Shown in pieces: positions 8,748 through 17,882 of a stretch of 64,000 nucleotides of DNA. Each line of letters starts with the position of its first letter. Position 1 is the first letter of the stretch. The notes under the pieces are model-generated. The model searched no databases, was not told the origin of the DNA, and was given only the letters and a program-made list of their open reading frames with translations. Where the stretch lies: positions 62,001 to 126,000 of the forward strand of contig NZ_LT703006.1 of the NCBI RefSeq assembly GCF_900149695.1, written 5' to 3'. Both the position numbers and the translations under genes were made by a program. Source of the DNA: Anderseniella sp. Alg231-50. Its GTDB lineage: Bacteria > Pseudomonadota > Alphaproteobacteria > Rhizobiales > Aestuariivirgaceae.

Positions 8748-9968
8748 ATGGCGAAGCCGCAACGCATCAGTCTAAAATCAGCCCGCCGCCTGGCGCTGAC
8801 CGCGCAGGGCTTCTCCGGCGCCCAGCAGGCTCCCGGCAAATCCACGCGGTGGCAGGCCCTGTCCAAGGTCATCGACAATCTGAACCTGTTGCAGATTGAC
8901 AGCGTGAACGTACTTTCGCGCTCGCATTACCTGCCGCTTTTCTCCCGGCTCGGCAGTTACGACAAGGCCGTACTCGACAAGCACACGCTGGCCGCAAAAA
9001 ACCGCCGCTGTTTCGAATACTGGGCGCATGAGGCCTCGATACTGCCCTATCGCTATCAGCCATTGTTGCGCTGGCGCATGGACGATGCCAGAAACGGAAC
9101 CGGCATCTACAAGGGGTTGGTGGATTTCGCCGCCGAAAAGTCGGAAGTGATCGCACGCACGCTCGAAAAGGTTCGCGCCGAGGGGCCGTTGCGCCCGCGC
9201 GATTTCGGCCAGCCGGCAGTCCGGTCCGGCGAATGGTGGGGCTGGAACGACAACAAGACAGCGCTGGAATACCTGTTCTGGACCGGTGATGTGACCACCG
9301 CCAGACGTGACGGTTTTGAACGGTTGTACGATGTGCCGGAACGCGTTTTTCCTGACGACACCCATGCAGCACCCTCACCCGATCGTGCCGACGCCATTCG
9401 CGAGCTGGCACGCCACTCCGCCCGGGCACTGGGTATTTCAACCGAAACTGATATCAGGGATTATTTTCGCCTGCCAGTGGCAGACGCCCGCCAGGCAGTG
9501 GCAGACCTGGTTGAAAGCGGTGAACTGCACACGGTTGAAGTTCGCGGCTGGAACAAACCGGGCTACATCTGGCATGAGGCGAAATCTGCCCGCTCGTTTG
9601 AGCGTGCGACGCTGTTGTCGCCGTTTGATCCACTGGTGTGGAACCGCGAGCGCGCGGAACGGTTGTTCAATTTCCGGTATCGCATAGAAATCTACACGCC
9701 GGCGCCCAAGCGGCAGTTTGGCTACTATGTGCTGCCGGTGCTGATCGGCGAACAATTGTCAGGCAGGCTGTGCATGAAGGCGGACAGGCAGGCCGGCACC
9801 TTGCGCGTCAACGCCGCCTGGCACGAAGACGGCATTGATCCGGGTGCCGCGTCAGAAGCCATTGCACCGGCCCTGCATGACATGAGCCGGTGGCTTGGGC
9901 TTGAGCGTGTCGAAATCGCCGGAAGGGGCAATATGTCAGAAAGCCTGAAGAGTGCTTTCAAAAACTAG
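8748..9968 (+). CDS. Winged-helix DNA glycosylase-like protein (YcaQ/AlkZ, HTH_42 family)
   Basis: A 406-residue protein of the HTH_42 family, whose characterised members AlkZ and YcaQ excise bulky or crosslinked bases. The catalytic Q-x-D motif is present as Q49-I50-D51 in [10 protein letters not shown]. The C-terminal half has the conserved segments [14 protein letters not shown] and [11 protein letters not shown]. The start is ATG 8748, two bases after the SDR stop; a TTG twelve bases earlier is possible. Probably interstrand-crosslink or alkyl-base repair (YcaQ type), from family knowledge. It converges with the aminotransferase gene, overlapping by four bases. Confidence 0.85.
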   Translation: MAKPQRISLKSARRLALTAQGFSGAQQAPGKSTRWQALSKVIDNLNLLQIDSVNVLSRSHYLPLFSRLGSYDKAVLDKHTLAAKNRRCFEYWAHEASILPYRYQPLLRWRMDDARNGTGIYKGLVDFAAEKSEVIARTLEKVRAEGPLRPRDFGQPAVRSGEWWGWNDNKTALEYLFWTGDVTTARRDGFERLYDVPERVFPDDTHAAPSPDRADAIRELARHSARALGISTETDIRDYFRLPVADARQAVADLVESGELHTVEVRGWNKPGYIWHEAKSARSFERATLLSPFDPLVWNRERAERLFNFRYRIEIYTPAPKRQFGYYVLPVLIGEQLSGRLCMKADRQAGTLRVNAAWHEDGIDPGAASEAIAPALHDMSRWLGLERVEIAGRGNMSESLKSAFKN

Positions 9969-11365
9969 ATTACGCCTTCCCTGACCAGTTCGTCGGTTAC
10001 TTCGACAACGGCACCGCGAATGGTTTCCACCAGGAAGTCGGCGTCTTGCCTTGTCATGGTCAGCGGCGGCGACATCACATCGAGATGCCCCATGGGGCGC
10101 ACCAGCAGGCCGCGTGTTTCGCACAGGTTGGAAATCCGCTTGGAGATGTTCACTTCGTAGGGAATGTGCGCCTTGGTTTCCTTGTCGGCCACATATTCCA
10201 CGCACATCATCATGCGCTTGCCGCGCACATCGCCAACGATGGGCAGCTCCGACAACTCACGCAGGCGTCCTTCAAAATAGTCTCCCACCTCACACACGTT
10301 GCCGCAAATATCCTCCCGCTCCATGATCTCAATGTTCTTCAGCGCCACCGCGCAACCGACCGGATGACCGGCACAGGTGAAACCGTGGGCAAACCAGCCG
10401 TCAGGATTATCACTCGACATCACCTCGTGAATTTCATCGCTGTAAAGCGTGGCGCCCATCGGGAAGTACCCGGACGTAATTCCCTTGGCACAGACAATCA
10501 TGTCGGGCTGAATGCCGAATTCGTCCCACGAGGCAAACATGTGCCCGATACGTCCGAAGGCGGTGACGACCTCGTCGGCAATGAACAGAATGTCGTGCTC
10601 ACGGCACACATCGATCATCCGCTTCAGATATCTCGGTGGCGGTGGCACGACACCGCCCGATGCCTGAATGGGCTCGGCAATGAAACAGGAAATATTGTCA
10701 GCGCCCAGTTCAGCAATCTTGTCCCTGAATTCCTGTACCAGGAAGTCGGTAAACTCGGCTTGCGTCATGCCGTCGCCGCCGCGATAGAAGTACGGCGCCG
10801 ACAGATGATGGATAAAGTCGGTCAGGTACTGAAATTCATCCTGGCGGTCACCATCGCGCAGGCCGACCGAAGCCGTCAGCACGGTGGATCCGTGGTAAGA
10901 ATTCTTGCGGCTGATAATGTGCTTGCGTGTCTTGCGACCCTTGCGGCCGTGATAGTATTGCGCAATCCGGATGGCTCCTTCATTGGCGGCGGAGCCTGTC
11001 AGGGAGTACATCACACGGTTGAGGGAGCCCGGCGCCATGGACGCGAGCTTTCCCGACAGCATGGCCGCCGGGGCATTGGAAACATCGACAAACGTATTGG
11101 AATAGGCCAACTGGCTGGCCTGCTCTGCCATTGTCTGCGCCAGCTCATCACGGCCATAGCCGACATTGACACACCACATGCCGCCAATGCCGTCAAAGTA
11201 TCGTTTGCCCTCGGTGTCGGTGACATGACACCCTTCGCCCTTGGCCAGCACCAGGGACCCTTCCTTCTTGAAGCTGTCAAAATGCGTCCAGGGATGCAGG
11301 AAATGGTCACGATCCAGTGCCCACAATTGTTCATGGTCATACTGGTTGTGCATAGGGTTCAGCAT
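9965..11365 (-). CDS. Class III (omega) aminotransferase
   Basis: A 466-residue fold-type I PLP enzyme. Landmarks are the PLP-phosphate segment [21 protein letters not shown] with the PLP-ring Asp, and the Schiff-base Lys in [14 protein letters not shown]. It belongs to the large group acting on beta-alanine, gamma-aminobutyrate, polyamines or taurine with pyruvate; the substrate cannot be read here. Start ATG 11365 is preceded by AAAGGTG; ATG 11353 is an alternative. A near-perfect palindrome lies 13 bases upstream of the start and probably controls it. Confidence 0.88.
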   Translation of the reverse strand: MLNPMHNQYDHEQLWALDRDHFLHPWTHFDSFKKEGSLVLAKGEGCHVTDTEGKRYFDGIGGMWCVNVGYGRDELAQTMAEQASQLAYSNTFVDVSNAPAAMLSGKLASMAPGSLNRVMYSLTGSAANEGAIRIAQYYHGRKGRKTRKHIISRKNSYHGSTVLTASVGLRDGDRQDEFQYLTDFIHHLSAPYFYRGGDGMTQAEFTDFLVQEFRDKIAELGADNISCFIAEPIQASGGVVPPPPRYLKRMIDVCREHDILFIADEVVTAFGRIGHMFASWDEFGIQPDMIVCAKGITSGYFPMGATLYSDEIHEVMSSDNPDGWFAHGFTCAGHPVGCAVALKNIEIMEREDICGNVCEVGDYFEGRLRELSELPIVGDVRGKRMMMCVEYVADKETKAHIPYEVNISKRISNLCETRGLLVRPMGHLDVMSPPLTMTRQDADFLVETIRGAVVEVTDELVREGVI

Positions 11366-11377
11366 TGTAGCACCTTT

Positions 11378-11399
11378 ATATTGAATGAGCATTCAATAT
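11378..11399. promoter_or_regulatory. TetR-type palindromic operator candidate
   Basis: Ten-base arms ATATTGAATG and CATTCAATAT with a 2-base AG centre. The core TTGAATG-N2-CATTCAA has the size and symmetry of sites bound by TetR-family dimers. It sits just upstream of the ribosome site of the class III aminotransferase. No TetR gene is in the window, so the regulator must be encoded elsewhere. Confidence 0.6.
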
Positions 11400-11440
11400 G
11401 GCGGAATTCGACGCTACTGGCAACGTCTGTAATGGCAACC

Positions 11441-12181
11441 TCAACCGGCAGCCAGCTCTGCCGGCAACCGTTCCACCTCGCCGGCTGCCGCATTCATGGC
11501 CGCCTCATCACGTGAGCGAACAACAATTCTGGTTACAAAACGGCCATCACGTTCGTACGGATAGGAACCGATCATCACGCCCGCGTGCGCAAGCTGGATC
11601 TCCTTTAGCCGCGCCGCCACATCGCCTTCACCGAGATCAAGCGGCACGGTGCGCGACAGCATCACTGCCCCGCCGGTGAGCTTGGGAGCCACTTCATCCA
11701 GCATGGCCTGCATGATCTTCGGCACGCCCGCCATGACAAACACGTTGCTGATGTGAAACCCCGGCGCCTTTGAAACCGGGTTGAGTATCAGTTCGGCAGT
11801 ATCGGGAATACGCGCCATGCGCAGACGGGCTTCGTTTTCCTCAATGCCGCGACCGGCCCAATGGGCGCGTAGAATCTTCACCGCCTCAGGGTGATGATCG
11901 ATAGCAACACCAAATGCCGCCGCCACACAGTCTGCCGTAATATCGTCGTGAGTGGGCCCTATGCCGCCGGTCGTAAAAACATAACTGTACCGGGCCCGCA
12001 GCGCATTGAGGGCCGCCACGATGTCGGCTTCCTCATCGGACACCACTCGGGCTTCCTTCAGGTCTATGCCCACGACGGTGAGATAATCGGCAATATATCC
12101 CAGGTTCGCATCCTTGGTGCGTCCCGATAGAATTTCGTCTCCGATCAGCAGTACCGCCGCTGTAGGAATTGAGCTTGTCAT
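11441..12181 (-). CDS. CinA-like molybdopterin-binding-fold protein
   Basis: A 246-residue protein covering the MoCF/CinA N-terminal domain: LLIGDEILSGR at the start, the TTGGIGPTHDD loop at about residue 70, and VFVMAGVPKIM. It lacks the C-terminal nicotinamide-nucleotide deamidase domain of full CinA. Single-domain versions are common in Alphaproteobacteria and are often annotated as competence/damage-inducible protein A; their activity is unclear. It starts at ATG 12181 back to back with sfsA, so the 83-base gap must hold divergent promoters. Confidence 0.85.
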   Translation of the reverse strand: MTSSIPTAAVLLIGDEILSGRTKDANLGYIADYLTVVGIDLKEARVVSDEEADIVAALNALRARYSYVFTTGGIGPTHDDITADCVAAAFGVAIDHHPEAVKILRAHWAGRGIEENEARLRMARIPDTAELILNPVSKAPGFHISNVFVMAGVPKIMQAMLDEVAPKLTGGAVMLSRTVPLDLGEGDVAARLKEIQLAHAGVMIGSYPYERDGRFVTRIVVRSRDEAAMNAAAGEVERLPAELAAG

Positions 12182-12264
12182 GACTGGCGAATTTCCGGTT
12201 TATGTGGCACTAGATCGTTTGGGTATCCACTTACGTCAGAAGCCAATCAACAGGTCAAGGCATC

Positions 12265-12990
12265 ATGAAAATATCAGACAAGCCACTGCTGCGCGGCACC
12301 CTGATCAAGCGCTACAAGAGGTTTCTGACCGATGTTACACTGGACACAGGCGAAATCGTCACGGCCAGCTGTCCGAACACCGGCTCGATGATGGGTTTGC
12401 TGGACCCGGGCAATCCGGTCTGGCTGTCAGTGTCCGACAGCAAGACCCGTAAATACAAGCACACATGGGAAATGGTCGAGGCCGTCAACGCCGGCGGCGA
12501 AACAGCCCGTGTCGGTCTCAACACCGGTTTGCCCAACAAGCTGGTCGAAGAAGCCATCACTGCCGGGCGTATTCCTGAGCTGACCGGCTACGGTACCCTC
12601 AAGCGCGAACAGAAATACGGCAAGAACAGCCGCATCGACCTTCTGCTGTCAGATGAGAACAAGCCGTCATGCTATGTGGAGGTCAAGAACGTCACCTTGT
12701 CCCGCACAGCAGGAATGGCCGAGTTTCCGGATGCGGTTACATCGCGCGGTGCCAAACACCTTGATGAACTGGCAGACATGGTACGCGAAGGACATCGCGC
12801 GATAATGGTCTATCTGATCCAGCGCAGCGATGCGAAAAGCTTCTCGCTGGCCCGAGATATCGATCCGTTTTACTTTGAAACCTGGGCCAAAGCGACTAAA
12901 TCAGGTGTTGAGAGTATCGCAATGGCTTGCACCATGGGCGATGATGCGATTTCATGTGATACAGCAATCGAAATTGAAAGTGTGTCCTGA
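12265..12990 (+). CDS. sfsA: DNA/RNA nuclease SfsA (sugar fermentation stimulation protein family)
   Basis: A 241-residue SfsA protein: N-terminal OB-like part with CPNTGSM, then a PD-(D/E)xK-type nuclease core with SRIDLLL, CYVEVKNVTL and FPDAVTSRGAKHL. The E-x-K pair lies in VEVKN. Family members were first seen as maltose-gene activators in E. coli and carry a restriction-like nuclease core; physiological role unsettled. ATG 12265 has AAGG upstream. map follows after 20 bases and probably shares the transcript. Confidence 0.92.
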   Translation: MKISDKPLLRGTLIKRYKRFLTDVTLDTGEIVTASCPNTGSMMGLLDPGNPVWLSVSDSKTRKYKHTWEMVEAVNAGGETARVGLNTGLPNKLVEEAITAGRIPELTGYGTLKREQKYGKNSRIDLLLSDENKPSCYVEVKNVTLSRTAGMAEFPDAVTSRGAKHLDELADMVREGHRAIMVYLIQRSDAKSFSLARDIDPFYFETWAKATKSGVESIAMACTMGDDAISCDTAIEIESVS

Positions 12991-13010
12991 GACACACTAC
13001 AAGGTAAAAA

Positions 13011-13841
13011 ATGCAAACCACGTATGTAGAAGCAACAGCCGCTCCCCTGGTCAACAATGGCCAGGTGAAGCTGCACGGCCCGGAAGACTTTGAAGGCATG
13101 CGCAAGGCCGGCAGGCTGGCGGCTGAAGCGCTCGACCTGCTGGTCCCGATGGTGCAGCCAGGGGTTACCACGGAAGAACTTGATCGTGCGGCCCTGACGT
13201 TTGCCCGCGACAATGGCGCGACGCCCGCACCGCTGTACTATCGCGGCTTTCCCAAGTCTATCTGCACATCGATAAATCATGTGGTCTGCCATGGCATTCC
13301 GGGTCCGCGCGCGCTCAAGGAGGGTGAAGTCGTCAATATCGACATTACCCTGATCGTCGACGGCTGGCACGGCGATTCCAGCCGCATGTACCCTGTCGGA
13401 ACCATCAATCGCCGGGCCGAACGGCTGATCGAAATCACCTATGAATGCCTGATGCGCGGACTGGCTGTGATCCGTCCGGGCGCCCATACCGGCGATATTG
13501 GCCAGGCCATTCAGACCTACGCGGAAGGCGAACGTTGTTCGGTGGTGCGCGATTTCTGCGGCCATGGCCTGGGCCGGCTGTTTCATGACATGCCGAACAT
13601 TCTGCACTATGGCCGCAAGGGCGAAGGCATTGAATTGCGCGAAGGCATGTTCTTCACCGTCGAACCGATGATCAATCTGGGCCGCCCGCAGGTGAAGGTT
13701 CTGTCTGACGGATGGACCGCGGTTACCCGCGACCGGTCATTGTCGGCGCAATTTGAACACACCATCGGCATCACCGCCGACGGCTGCGAGATATTCACGC
13801 TGTCCCCGCAAGGCTATCACTGCCCGCCGCACAAGACCTGA
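13011..13841 (+). CDS. map: Methionine aminopeptidase, type I
   Basis: Removes the initiator methionine from nascent proteins. The 276-residue pita-bread fold shows the metal ligands and substrate histidines in order: His in VVCHGIPG, Asp in NIDIT and WHGDSS, His in GHGLGRLFH, Glu in FTVEPMI and Glu in QFEHTIGI. The N-terminal extension of about 20 residues is longer than in E. coli but common in Alphaproteobacteria. AAGGT precedes ATG 13011. radC follows after 31 bases, giving a probable sfsA-map-radC unit. Confidence 0.95.
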   Translation: MQTTYVEATAAPLVNNGQVKLHGPEDFEGMRKAGRLAAEALDLLVPMVQPGVTTEELDRAALTFARDNGATPAPLYYRGFPKSICTSINHVVCHGIPGPRALKEGEVVNIDITLIVDGWHGDSSRMYPVGTINRRAERLIEITYECLMRGLAVIRPGAHTGDIGQAIQTYAEGERCSVVRDFCGHGLGRLFHDMPNILHYGRKGEGIELREGMFFTVEPMINLGRPQVKVLSDGWTAVTRDRSLSAQFEHTIGITADGCEIFTLSPQGYHCPPHKT

Positions 13842-13872
13842 TCGCACAATAACCGTCCCGGAGTTCCGTGAA

Positions 13873-14598
13873 ATGGGTTTCAAGGACGAACAGGGATTTG
13901 ATTTTTCAACCGGCTCCAAGTCAGGCGCGCCGGGCCATCTCGGTCATCGCGAGCGCCTGCGTGACCGTTTCAGCCAGGGCGGCGCTGATGCCATGCCCGA
14001 TTATGAGTTGCTGGAACTGGTATTGTTTCGCGCTGTTGCCCGGCAGGACACCAAACCGATAGCAAAGGCACTGATCGCAAAGTTCGGCACATTTGGCGAT
14101 GTTCTTGCGGCACCCGCAGCCCGCCTGAAGGAAGTCAAAGGCGTTGGCGACAAGATCGCGTTCGAGTTGAAACTCGTTCAGGCTGCCGCTGTGCGCATGG
14201 CCCGCAACACGGTGATGTCAAAACCCGCGCTTACTTCGTGGTCGGCACTGATCGAATATTGCACCGCCGCCATGGCCTATGATGACCGAGAGCAGTTCCG
14301 CCTGCTGTTTCTGGACCGCAAGAACGTGCTGATTGCAGACGAAATGCAGCAGCGCGGCACTGTCGACCACACACCCGTGTATCCGCGTGAAGTGATCAAG
14401 CGGGCCCTGGAACTGTCGGCCTCGGCCATCATCCTGGTTCACAACCATCCATCCGGCGACCCGACGCCGTCACAGACCGACATCGACATGACCCGGCAGA
14501 TCGTGGATGCAGCGGCAAAGCTGACGATTACCGTTCACGATCACATCATCATCGGCCGCTCGGGCCATACCAGTTTCAAGGCATTGAAGTTGATCTAG
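13873..14598 (+). CDS. radC: RadC family JAB1/MPN domain protein
   Basis: A 241-residue RadC protein. It has an N-terminal UPF0758/helix-hairpin-helix part ([12 protein letters not shown]) and a C-terminal JAB1/MPN metalloprotease-like domain with the JAMM pattern H190-x-H192 ... S200-x-x-D203 in [14 protein letters not shown]. Historically called a DNA repair protein, but its biochemical role is doubtful. ATG 13873 has GGAG about ten bases upstream; the open frame extends to 13753 inside map and is not the start. It overlaps the convergent GST gene by four bases. Confidence 0.92.
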   Translation: MGFKDEQGFDFSTGSKSGAPGHLGHRERLRDRFSQGGADAMPDYELLELVLFRAVARQDTKPIAKALIAKFGTFGDVLAAPAARLKEVKGVGDKIAFELKLVQAAAVRMARNTVMSKPALTSWSALIEYCTAAMAYDDREQFRLLFLDRKNVLIADEMQQRGTVDHTPVYPREVIKRALELSASAIILVHNHPSGDPTPSQTDIDMTRQIVDAAAKLTITVHDHIIIGRSGHTSFKALKLI

Positions 14599-15209
14599 AA
14601 CATGTTCGGGGCAGCTTCGCGTTTGGCCCAGGCGGTCTCGAAGGCAGGCCGCTCCCGCACCCGGGCCAGATAGTCCCGCAACGGGCCTTTCGGCGGTATC
14701 CACTTCATCACATTGACACCCCAGCCCATACAGTGAGCGATAATCAGGTCGGGCACCGTGAACTCGTCGCCGGTCACGAACCGGTTGTCGCCCAGCCGGG
14801 CTTGCAGATGGGCAAGCCCGCGCTTGTAGTCGTATTCGCAGGCGGCAGCGGCCTTGTCACTGCGCAGGTCTTCCGGCAGCACGAAACTGTTCTTGGCCGC
14901 CCACCACAAGGCCCCGTCCAGTTCATCCAGCGCCAGGTGGGTGAAGCTGTCCTGCTTGGCGCGCTCGACCGTTCCTGCCTTGTGGGTGAATTTGCCATGC
15001 TTGTCGGCCAGGTACTGGCAGATTGCAACGCTGTCTATAATGAGTTCCTCGCCATCCATGAACGCCGGCACTTTGGCCGACGGATTTACCGCCAGCGCCT
15101 CCGGTGACCGTGGCGACGCATTGTCGTGCTCATACTCTTCATCCAGCTCTTCCAGCATCCACATCACCCTGAAGGCACGGGATTTTGGCGATCCGATCAG
15201 CTTGTACAT
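14595..15209 (-). CDS. Glutathione S-transferase family protein
   Basis: A 204-residue cytosolic GST. The N-terminal thioredoxin-like domain has [16 protein letters not shown], with Ser as the likely catalytic residue, NPSAKVPAF with the cis-proline, and the E/DS glutathione-binding turn in IIDSVAI. The C-terminal helical domain has the N-capping box around [11 protein letters not shown]. Class uncertain (beta- or nu-like); substrate unknown. It follows the molybdenum-hydroxylase operon on the same strand after an 85-base gap and may be read through from it. Confidence 0.85.
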   Translation of the reverse strand: MYKLIGSPKSRAFRVMWMLEELDEEYEHDNASPRSPEALAVNPSAKVPAFMDGEELIIDSVAICQYLADKHGKFTHKAGTVERAKQDSFTHLALDELDGALWWAAKNSFVLPEDLRSDKAAAACEYDYKRGLAHLQARLGDNRFVTGDEFTVPDLIIAHCMGWGVNVMKWIPPKGPLRDYLARVRERPAFETAWAKREAAPNMF

Positions 15210-15294
15210 ATTGTGAAACTCTCCGGCTTACTTGTTGAACTGACTCATAAAAACTCATCCATGGGACCATCATCCGTCAGCATGATGGACATAA

Positions 15295-15867
15295 TCAGTG
15301 ATCCTGCAGGCTTTCAGGCGTATCGAAATCCCGTAACACCGCGTCAGTGTCTATATCAATCATACGCACGTTATCACCGGCCAACAGGTTGCGAGCGCCC
15401 CTGTCGCCAGAAGTTTTCTCAAGCCCGGCAAATGTCCCTCTGCCCAAAATAACCGGGTTGCCCCGCTTGCCTTCGTGCCGGGGAACGACAATGCAGGCCT
15501 CGTCAGCAAACTCGCCCACAAGCCGGTTTATGATTGCCACATTCACGGCAGGCATGTCTGCCAGCAGGATCATCGCGCCTGTACAGGCTTGCGGCACGGC
15601 TGCAATGCCGGTCTTGAGCGAACCGGCCTGCCCGGTCGCAAAGTCTGCATTGTGAGCGAAATCGACATCAAGCCCGCTGAGCGCCTGCCGCACGTCATCA
15701 GCTTCGTGGCCGGTGACGACGATAACCGGTTCCAGGTCGGCGGCCAGTGCCGCTTCCACAACGCCTCGCACCATTGCCTGCCCACCGTAGTCGGCCAACA
15801 GTTTGTTGTCCGCGCCAAAGCGTGACGATATCCCGGCTGCCAGCACAATGCCCGCCAGCCCGCTCAT
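15295..15867 (-). CDS. MocA/MobA-like nucleotidyltransferase (molybdenum cofactor maturation)
   Basis: A 190-residue nucleotidyltransferase with the N-terminal signature LAAGISSRFG...NKLL and the metal/base-binding LLADMPAV. By family it adds CMP to the molybdopterin cofactor to form the cytosine-dinucleotide form used by xanthine-oxidase-family enzymes such as the Cox complex encoded upstream. It overlaps the MoCF gene by four bases and is the last clear gene of the cox operon. Context strongly supports the MocA role over MobA (which adds GMP). Confidence 0.85.
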   Translation of the reverse strand: MSGLAGIVLAAGISSRFGADNKLLADYGGQAMVRGVVEAALAADLEPVIVVTGHEADDVRQALSGLDVDFAHNADFATGQAGSLKTGIAAVPQACTGAMILLADMPAVNVAIINRLVGEFADEACIVVPRHEGKRGNPVILGRGTFAGLEKTSGDRGARNLLAGDNVRMIDIDTDAVLRDFDTPESLQDH

Positions 15868-16871
15868 CTCCCTGCCTCGCGTGGTGACGGCCTTGTTTCG
15901 ATCTCCATCAAGAGCCCGCCTGCCCCCATGTCCATGATGTCCTGCGGGCGCACGTCAATGCCCGCCAGCACCCGTCCCAGCACCCAGTCAAATCCGTTCA
16001 GCTTGGGCGAGCGGGCACACGACGGCACACCGATTACCGCCTCTCCTGAAAGCGTGCCGAGCAACAACAGATTTCCCGGATCGACCGGCATGCCCAGATG
16101 CACGATCTGTCCGCCCGCCGCCTCCAGGCCCGCCGGCACCACATCACCGCGGTCGACAATGGCGGATGCGCCGAAAACCAGTACCGGATTGTGCCCCGTT
16201 GCCTTCAACTGCCTGATACCAGCGGCTACACCGTCGATTGTGTGTGCAACTTCAACGACATCACCCAGCGTGCTGCCATGGCGTTCAAGCCGGTCGCGAA
16301 TGACCGTCGCCGACTTTTCCAACAGGGACTCTTTCATGCCCGAGGTGCGGGTCAGGACCAGTCCGGCCTTGTGAGGTATGAACGGCACAACCGACAAAAG
16401 TGCACCGGATGCGGCCAGTTCCACAGCCTCATCGACAATATTTTCAGGTGCTGAAAACGGAATAATCTTGACTGTAGCCACCATCTGACCTGCCTTGACC
16501 GCCTGAAACGGTATCAACGTCGCCAAAGTGACCGCCTCGTGCAGCCGGTTGAGTGCCCGCACAAGACCGGCATCCACCAGCACAATACCATCATCGGCAG
16601 AATAAATGTTGGCGCGGCCTGTTGTGGCTGGTTGCCGGGTAACACCGTCGCCACACACCACATCCGCCAGGCGTGCGGCGGCTGCATCTTCATGCACATC
16701 ACCTGCCTCGACACGGGCGGCATACACTTTTGCAACGTTGGCCTTCACCAACTCCGCAACATCTGCCTCGGACAGAACCCTGCCCTTCTTGAAGCTGATG
16801 CCAGCGGTACGCACTGAATGGGCAAGAATGGCTCCCTGGGCCTTGACTACATCAATCTCGCCGAATGTCAT
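15864..16871 (-). CDS. MoCF (MoeA/MogA-like) molybdopterin-binding protein
   Basis: A 335-residue protein with a MoCF/MPT-binding domain in its C-terminal two thirds (VLVFGASAIVDRGDVVP, GMPVDPGNLLLLG). The N-terminal region (AHSVRTAGISFKKGRVL) is typical of cox-cluster molybdopterin-binding proteins related to MoeA. The likely role is molybdenum insertion or cofactor delivery for the CoxLMS enzyme. True start ATG 16871 (MTFGEIDVV) overlaps the XdhC stop by four bases; the frame open to 17063 is an overrun into xdhC. Confidence 0.8.
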   Translation of the reverse strand: MTFGEIDVVKAQGAILAHSVRTAGISFKKGRVLSEADVAELVKANVAKVYAARVEAGDVHEDAAAARLADVVCGDGVTRQPATTGRANIYSADDGIVLVDAGLVRALNRLHEAVTLATLIPFQAVKAGQMVATVKIIPFSAPENIVDEAVELAASGALLSVVPFIPHKAGLVLTRTSGMKESLLEKSATVIRDRLERHGSTLGDVVEVAHTIDGVAAGIRQLKATGHNPVLVFGASAIVDRGDVVPAGLEAAGGQIVHLGMPVDPGNLLLLGTLSGEAVIGVPSCARSPKLNGFDWVLGRVLAGIDVRPQDIMDMGAGGLLMEIETRPSPREAGR

Positions 16872-17545
16872 CTGTCCAGGCCCAGTCGAAGCGCTTTCGT
16901 CATCTCTGCCATGATCGAAATGGCAATTTCCGGCGCGCCACGCGCGCCGATGTCCAGGCCAACCGGTCCACAGATACGCGACGGTTCCACGCCTGCCTGT
17001 TTCATGCGCTCGGCCCGGGAGGCCTGGGTTCGCCTGGACCCCAGCGCACCTATGTAGAAACACTCGCTCTGAAGCGCAGCAATCAGCGCCGGATCATCCA
17101 CCTTGGGATCATGGGTCAGCGCCAGAAAACCGGTTCGCGCATCAAGGCCTGTGGCGGGCAACACTTCATCGGGCCAATCCGCATGAAGCGTTATACCGGG
17201 GAACCTGTCCTCAGTGGCAAACGCGCCGCGCGGGTCAATAACCGTAATGTCGTAACCGGCGGCTTTTGCCATCGGCACAATCGCCTGAGCGATATGGACA
17301 GCTCCGATAATCACCAGCCGCAAGGCCGGGTTGTGAATGTGGATGAAGAACTCACCGCTTTGTGTTGAAACGACTCCGGATTTGTCAAACCGGAACCCGT
17401 TTTCCAGCCCGTCGGCGAGTTCATGTTCACCGGCATAACGGTGTGCCACCACCTCCTGCGCACCTGAGGCAATATCGGTCACGACCGCCACGGCCAGCCG
17501 GTCGGCGCGGGCCTTTTCCAGTGTTTCAAGAACTGCAGCATCCAT
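16868..17545 (-). CDS. XdhC/CoxF-family maturation protein (Rossmann C-terminal domain)
   Basis: A 225-residue protein: short N-terminal part, then the XdhC Rossmann domain with LVIIGAVHIAQ, VIDPRGAFAT and FYIGALGSRRT, ending with GLDIGARGAPEIAISIMAE. XdhC proteins bind the molybdenum cofactor, protect it and promote its sulfuration before insertion into xanthine-oxidase-family enzymes. The usual XdhC_CoxI N-terminal domain is on the separate upstream gene at 17553-17882, so one maturation factor appears split over two genes. Confidence 0.85.
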   Translation of the reverse strand: MDAAVLETLEKARADRLAVAVVTDIASGAQEVVAHRYAGEHELADGLENGFRFDKSGVVSTQSGEFFIHIHNPALRLVIIGAVHIAQAIVPMAKAAGYDITVIDPRGAFATEDRFPGITLHADWPDEVLPATGLDARTGFLALTHDPKVDDPALIAALQSECFYIGALGSRRTQASRAERMKQAGVEPSRICGPVGLDIGARGAPEIAISIMAEMTKALRLGLDR

Positions 17546-17552
17546 TGTGGCT

Positions 17553-17882
17553 TCAGGCTCCGGTCACGGGTTCGACATAGACCCGGATCTTGCCGCCACA
17601 CGCCAGGCCGACTTCCCAGGCAGTTTCATCCGCCACGCCGAACGCCAGAACCTTGCCCTGGCCCGTCTCGATGGCATCCTGTGCCTCGGTTACCACGGCT
17701 CCTTCGACACATCCGCCCGATACCGAGCCTTCAAAATTCCCCTCAGCATCAATGACCAGTTGCGAGCCCACCGGCTGCGGCGCCGATCCCCAGGTTTCAA
17801 TCACCGTCGCCAGCGCCACCTTGCGGCCTTCGCGCACCCAGGTGTTTGCCGTTGTCAGAAGGTTTGCATCATTACTGCTCAT
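17553..17882 (-). CDS. XdhC/CoxI N-terminal-domain protein
   Basis: A 109-residue protein made only of the XdhC_CoxI domain: ATVIETWGSAPQPVGSQL, VSGGCVEGAVV and VGLACGGKIRVYVEP. The two conserved cysteines (SGGCVEG and LACGG) are those implicated in cofactor binding or sulfuration in this family. It lies between coxE (4-base overlap) and the Rossmann-domain XdhC gene (7-base gap). Together the two make one full-length XdhC. Confidence 0.87.
   Translation of the reverse strand: MSSNDANLLTTANTWVREGRKVALATVIETWGSAPQPVGSQLVIDAEGNFEGSVSGGCVEGAVVTEAQDAIETGQGKVLAFGVADETAWEVGLACGGKIRVYVEPVTGA

Noticed and set aside
10046-11515. 489-codon plus-strand frame opposite the class III aminotransferase
   Set aside because: It is the antisense shadow of a clearly conserved gene; His/Arg-rich and without a family.
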